A DNA stretch of 13,804 nt. Source: Methanomethylicus sp964513415 (GTDB lineage: Archaea; Thermoproteota; Methanomethylicia; Methanomethylicales; Methanomethylicaceae). The stretch spans positions 1 through 13,804 of the forward strand of contig CAZEMX010000041.1 in the NCBI GenBank assembly GCA_964513415.1, given 5' to 3'. Below are positions 10,037-13,804 of this stretch, piece after piece. Both the position numbers and the translations under genes were made by a program. The notes under the pieces are model-generated. The model was not told the origin of the DNA. It saw only the letters and a list, made by a program, of their open reading frames with translations, and did not search any database. Position 1 is the first letter of the stretch. Each line of letters begins with the position of its first letter.

Positions 10037-12335
10037 GCGTCACGAGACGCTGGCCGATAGCTACGGCAATCTGTCCGAGGAACGCACCAAGGCGCTGGAC
10101 TACTACCTCGGCAACCCGATGGGCAACGAGGTGCAGGGCCGCTCTCAGGTCATCTCTCGTGACGTGTGGGACACGGTCGAGTGGATCAAGCCGCAGCTTT
10201 CGGACATCTTCTGCGGCGGCGATCAGGTGGTGATGTTCAATCCCACCGGCCCGGAGGATGTAGCCGCCGCTGAGCAAGAGACCGAGTTCGTCAATTGGGT
10301 CATCACTGAGAAGAACGACTGGTTCACCGTCTGGTATAGCTGGGCGCACGATGCCCTGCTCCAGAAGACCGGCTACGTCATCGCTTACTGGGATGAGCGC
10401 GAGGACCGGACCAAGGAGAAGTACGAAGGGCTGACCGAGGATGAGGTGGCTCTGCTCTCTCAAGACCCGTCCGTCCAGATCGTCAAGCTGGAGCAGGAAG
10501 AAGAAGGCTTCGAGGTTGAGCTAGAGCGCGTCAAAGAGTACGGATGCGTCAAGATCGAGAACGTGCCGCCTGAGCGCGTGCTCGTGTCTCACAACGCTCG
10601 TGGTCTTAACCTGCAAGACCCGCGCCTCGACTTCCTCGAATACTGGGAATACAAGACCATCTCCGAGCTTCGGGATGAAGGATTCGAGGTTGACGACGAC
10701 CTTCAAGACGACGCCGACAGCACGCAGCAATGGGAGGAATCGCTCCGTGACGACTTCAACCCGTTCCGAAACAACGAGGGCGAAGAGTCTTCCCCCGCTG
10801 CCCGCAGGCTTCGGGTTCGGAATGTCTGGATTCGCTATGACTCCAATGATGACGGTCGTACCGAGTTGCGTCGTGTGGTCGTCGTTGGGAAGACCATCCT
10901 TGAAGACGAAGAGTGTGATCTGGTCACCCTCGTTGCCAAGTGTCCCACCCCTCTGCCTCACCAGCACGTTGGACTGAGCGTCGCTGACGCGGTTACAGAC
11001 CTCCAAGACATCAAGACCGCGCTCCTTCGTGGAACGCTGGATAACCAGTACCTGAGCAACAACGGCCGGTTCGCCATCGACGTGAATCAGGTGAACCTTG
11101 ACGACATGCTCGTGAGTCGTCCGGGTGGCGTGGTGCGTGTGGATGGCCCGGTGCAGAACGCTATCGCACCGCTGATCCAAGGCAATCCGGCCATGGACTC
11201 CGTGCCCCTGATGGAGTACGTGGACCGGATCAGCCAGAAGCGCACGGGTGTGAACGAGCAGGCCCAAGGTCTCGACCCGAACACGCTCAACAAGACCGCC
11301 ACCGGGGCTCAGATGCTTATGAGCGCGGCACAGCAGCGCATCAAGTTCATCGCCCGCATCTTCGCTGAGACTGGCGTCAAGGCGCTGTTCCAAGTCGTAC
11401 ACGCCCTGACCCTCAAGCACGCCCGCAAGGCCGAGGTTGTCCGCCTCCGCAACCAATGGGTTGTAGTCGATCCCCGCCAGTGGGTGAAGCGTGCGGACAT
11501 GAGCATTGCTGTTGGCCTGGGTGCTGGGGACAAGCCGCAACAGATCGCCTTCCTGACGCAAGTTCTCCAGATTCAGCAGCTTGCGATGCAGGTTGGGTTG
11601 GCGAACCCGAGCAAGATTTACAACGCACTCAAGCGCCTGACCCAAGCGGCTGGCTACAAAGACCACAACGAGTTCTGGGCTGATCCACAGGTTGAGCCGA
11701 TGCCTGATCCTGGCCCGCCGCCTGAGGTGCTGAAGGAACAGGCCAAGGCTCAGGCTCAGATGATGATCGAGCAGGGCAAGGCCCAAGTGCAGCTTGAGTT
11801 GGCTCGTCAGCAGGCTCAGATCGAGATGCAGAAGCTTCAGGCTCAACTGCAACTCCAAGAGTCCAACGACATGCGCGACGCCGAGCGTGAGCGCCTCAAG
11901 GCTCAGTTCGACGCACAACTTGAGCAGCAGCGCCTCGCATTGGAAGAGTGGAAGGCCCAACTTCAGGCCGAGCTTGGCAAGTACACCAACGATCAGGACA
12001 ACAACACCAAGTTGACCATCGCTGGCCTGAACGCTCAGACGCAGAGCCAGAGCGAGCAACTGAAGATCGGCCATGACGCTGCCCAGAAGCAGGCAGACCG
12101 TCAGAGCCAGGCAGAACTCCAAGACATGGCCAAGAAGCCCGACAAGCAGACCGGCACGCAGATCCAGAGCATGCAGAAGGCGCTGGATCAGGTAGCTGGA
12201 GCATTGAAGCAACTCACCGACATGCAAAAGCAAGTCGCAGAAGGACAAAAGAGCATCGAGCAGGCGGTCAAGGCCAAGCGCGTGCTTGTCCGTGGCCCCG
12301 ATGGCCGTCCGTCGCACTCTGAAATCGCGCAGTAA
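10005..12335 (+). CDS. P22-like portal protein
   Basis: A 776-residue protein forming the dodecameric ring through which DNA enters and leaves the head. The N-terminal two thirds resemble the P22 gp1 family: 'ALDYYLGNPMGNE', 'SRDVWDTVEWIKPQLSDIFCG', 'NWVITEKNDWFTVWYSWAHDALL', and later 'RTGVNEQAQGLDPNTLNKTA' (about residues 413-432). The P22 portal is about 725 residues. From about residue 566 to 755 it has a Pro-rich hinge and then a very long Gln/Ala/Lys/Glu-rich helix, corresponding to the C-terminal barrel of P22 but apparently longer. The start at 10005 lies inside the preceding gene; GGAAG precedes it. Its stop shares a base with the next start. Confidence 0.92.
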   Translation: MKTESLLAAIERHETLADSYGNLSEERTKALDYYLGNPMGNEVQGRSQVISRDVWDTVEWIKPQLSDIFCGGDQVVMFNPTGPEDVAAAEQETEFVNWVITEKNDWFTVWYSWAHDALLQKTGYVIAYWDEREDRTKEKYEGLTEDEVALLSQDPSVQIVKLEQEEEGFEVELERVKEYGCVKIENVPPERVLVSHNARGLNLQDPRLDFLEYWEYKTISELRDEGFEVDDDLQDDADSTQQWEESLRDDFNPFRNNEGEESSPAARRLRVRNVWIRYDSNDDGRTELRRVVVVGKTILEDEECDLVTLVAKCPTPLPHQHVGLSVADAVTDLQDIKTALLRGTLDNQYLSNNGRFAIDVNQVNLDDMLVSRPGGVVRVDGPVQNAIAPLIQGNPAMDSVPLMEYVDRISQKRTGVNEQAQGLDPNTLNKTATGAQMLMSAAQQRIKFIARIFAETGVKALFQVVHALTLKHARKAEVVRLRNQWVVVDPRQWVKRADMSIAVGLGAGDKPQQIAFLTQVLQIQQLAMQVGLANPSKIYNALKRLTQAAGYKDHNEFWADPQVEPMPDPGPPPEVLKEQAKAQAQMMIEQGKAQVQLELARQQAQIEMQKLQAQLQLQESNDMRDAERERLKAQFDAQLEQQRLALEEWKAQLQAELGKYTNDQDNNTKLTIAGLNAQTQSQSEQLKIGHDAAQKQADRQSQAELQDMAKKPDKQTGTQIQSMQKALDQVAGALKQLTDMQKQVAEGQKSIEQAVKAKRVLVRGPDGRPSHSEIAQ

Positions 12336-13804
12336 TGGCCGTTTCTCACGTCAAGTCCAACCCCGTCGCCAACATGACGGGCACCGTTACGGTGTTCAAC
12401 TCCGCTGGAGTGACCACCACTGCGGCTGCGACGGACTTGGTGCGCCCGCTTGACTGGAACTCGGCTCACAACCAGTTCATGACCATCGGCGGGAACACCG
12501 TTGGTGCGTCCACGCTGTCCGGGACGAACATCGTCTTCGAGGGTGCTGGCGCTGTCACTCTGAGCGGGAATGCCGATACGCTGGTGTTCTCTGCCCCCGT
12601 TCAGACGGCCTTTGTCCTGTCCAACTCCAACGGGCTGACGTTCGGCACCAACGTCTCCACGGTCACTGCCTCCCACAACGGCCTGACCTCGCAGAGCAAT
12701 CAAGCGTATTCGGCCGGCAACGGCTCTGCTGCGTTCCAGACGCTTACCTTCGCGAACTCCAACGGGGTTAGCTTCTCGACCGGCACTCAAGGCCTGTTCG
12801 GCACGGTCAAGACGGACTACGCTTCGTCCAACCATAGCCACGGCAGCCCGACGCTTGCGCTCACGAATCTGAGCGGGACGACTGCAAGCAACTCGGCTGG
12901 GCTGACGCTGAGCCTGAGCGCTGCTGCGGCTGGTGGAGCGGCTACGGCGACTCTGTACGCTACGGGCAACACGACCCAAAGCAGCACGGGCACCATGGCG
13001 CTCAGCTCCATGATCGTCCGTGGGGCTGGCGGTATCTCTGCGGGCATCTCCAATGGCTCCATCGTCGTTTCAGGCCCTGATCTCACGAGTCTTGCCGCCA
13101 CTGGAGCCCTGTCCGCAAGCTCCAACGGATCGACCATCAGCCTGGGTGTTGGCACCGTTACGGTTAGCGCCGTCTCCAACACCACCCAGAACAGCAGCGG
13201 AACCGTCAACCTTAACGCTCTCCAGATCCAAGGTGCTGGCGTTGCATCGGTCGGCCTATCGAACGGATCGGTAGTCATCTCCGTCCCGTCCGGCGGTGGC
13301 GCCGGGGATGGTGGGAACGTCATCGCGGCTGGTACTCAGACCGGCACGAGTCTTGGCACGATAAAGTTTGAGAACAGCAACGGCATCACCTTCGGGATGT
13401 CTGGCTCGACTCAGGTCACGGCTTCCCACAACGGCCTGACCACGGCTCGCGCATCGAATGACGCGATTGGCCTGAACACCGCTCAGACGAACGTCACGTG
13501 GACGGTCAACAGCTCTGGCCTGAGCCTGAACGCTGCCGGATACGCGGGCACGGGAACCACGTTCAACGGCACGAACGCCTCGGCGTCGATGACGCTGAAC
13601 TCCAACGGCCTTCGTCTTGACCTGAGCGCGGCGAACGGCGGGGGTGGTGTCAATACCGGCACGTTCTACGCCACTGGCAACACGACTCAGAGCAGCAGCG
13701 GCACGATTGCACTTAGCTCCATCATCGTGCAGGGCACTGGCGGCGTGTCTGCCGGTGTGTCGAACGGCTCGATTGTCGTCTCTGGCCCGGCGCTTACCAG
13801 CCTC
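12335..13804 (+). CDS. Large repetitive beta-rich structural protein, probably tail fibre/adhesin (partial)
   Basis: Open from ATG 12335 to the window edge, at least 490 residues with no stop. The first 40 residues are the most distinctive (including 'TDLVRPLDWNSAHNQF'), then the sequence becomes rich in Gly, Ser, Thr, Asn and Ala. Recurrent blocks are 'SNSNGxxFG ... TASHNGLT', 'VNSSGLSLNAAGYAG' and a 48-residue unit (12950-13093 and 13661-13804, with a degenerate copy near 13165-13290). No cysteine is seen and charged residues are few. This resembles beta-helical or beta-solenoid phage fibre and receptor-binding proteins common in phages and viral metagenomes. The start overlaps the portal stop (TAATG) with no strong ribosome binding site, so expression is probably coupled. 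The receptor cannot be inferred. Confidence 0.75.
   Translation, partial: MAVSHVKSNPVANMTGTVTVFNSAGVTTTAAATDLVRPLDWNSAHNQFMTIGGNTVGASTLSGTNIVFEGAGAVTLSGNADTLVFSAPVQTAFVLSNSNGLTFGTNVSTVTASHNGLTSQSNQAYSAGNGSAAFQTLTFANSNGVSFSTGTQGLFGTVKTDYASSNHSHGSPTLALTNLSGTTASNSAGLTLSLSAAAAGGAATATLYATGNTTQSSTGTMALSSMIVRGAGGISAGISNGSIVVSGPDLTSLAATGALSASSNGSTISLGVGTVTVSAVSNTTQNSSGTVNLNALQIQGAGVASVGLSNGSVVISVPSGGGAGDGGNVIAAGTQTGTSLGTIKFENSNGITFGMSGSTQVTASHNGLTTARASNDAIGLNTAQTNVTWTVNSSGLSLNAAGYAGTGTTFNGTNASASMTLNSNGLRLDLSAANGGGGVNTGTFYATGNTTQSSSGTIALSSIIVQGTGGVSAGVSNGSIVVSGPALTSL
12950..13093 (+). repeat. 48-residue protein repeat, copy 1
   Basis: Encodes TLYATGNTTQSSTGT ... SGPDLTSL. Compared with 13661-13804, 39 of 48 residues are identical at exactly the same length of 144 bases, yet 24 of those 39 residues use different synonymous codons. 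The protein pattern is therefore conserved while the DNA has drifted. Confidence 0.8.
13661..13804 (+). repeat. 48-residue protein repeat, copy 2 (reaches window edge)
   Basis: Encodes TFYATGNTTQSSSGT ... SGPALTSL, the partner of 12950-13093. A third, more diverged copy lies near 13165-13290 (SNTTQNSSGTVNLNALQIQG ...). The window ends inside the repetitive region, so the total number of copies is unknown. Confidence 0.8.

Noticed and set aside
10521..12317. A 598-codon open frame on the minus strand opposite the portal gene
   Set aside because: The product is very Leu-rich and repetitive, as expected from reading the Gln/Lys/Glu-rich portal helix backwards. It has no ribosome binding site or family resemblance, and the portal on the other strand is certain.
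1..13804. CRISPR array, insertion sequence or integrase attachment site
   Set aside because: No regularly spaced identical short repeats, no transposase, and no integrase or tRNA-end duplication were seen. The only regular repeats are the diverged protein repeats at the right end.

Overview
The window looks like part of a tailed double-stranded DNA phage or prophage. It has a terminase large subunit, a P22-type portal protein, an ERF-family recombinase and many very small, tightly overlapping genes. The high-GC codon use and the character of the small zinc-ribbon and regulatory proteins suggest a betaproteobacterial (Burkholderiales-type) host. This is an inference from family resemblance, not a search result. 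The P22-like portal favours a short-tailed (podovirus) particle.

Layout. (1) Positions 1-4167 are a leftward early region. In transcription order it holds an IbrB-like ParB/sulfiredoxin-fold protein, an IbrA-like PAPS-reductase-family protein, a small MazG-like protein, a second promoter, two small unknown proteins, a 35-residue membrane peptide, a two-frame overlapping small gene, an ERF single-strand annealing protein, and the first 19 codons of another gene. Start and stop codons overlap at nearly every junction. (2) Positions 4168-4790 are a divergent non-coding region. It holds operators, promoters and at least two multi-stem inverted-repeat structures. One of these has its own promoter and terminator and two hairpins with perfectly complementary six-base loops, so it is a good candidate for a new small RNA. 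(3) Positions 4791-7972 are a rightward region of about twelve small genes: zinc-ribbon proteins, a degenerate HNH/HTH protein, a replication-type domain, a winged helix, an SSB-like protein with an acidic tip, a VRR-NUC nuclease and a late regulator with a sigma-region-4-like helix-turn-helix. (4) Positions 7973-8277 are a structured non-coding leader just upstream of the terminase genes. (5) Positions 8278-13804 are the late genes: putative small terminase, large terminase, a coiled-coil protein with an AT-hook-like motif, portal, and an unfinished glycine/serine/asparagine-rich repetitive protein that runs off the window.

How it may work together. Three copies of a palindromic site (core AGGGYAAACCCT or a close variant) occur in the window. 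All are intergenic, and each lies 1-6 bases upstream of the -35 box of a good sigma70-like promoter, four promoters in all. This suggests one regulator, encoded outside the window, controlling both early operons and the small RNA. The late regulator gene, the extended -10 promoter after it, the foldable leader and the terminase genes are laid out like the Q / pR' / late-gene arrangement of lambdoid phages. No integrase, repressor, helicase, capsid or lysis gene is visible.
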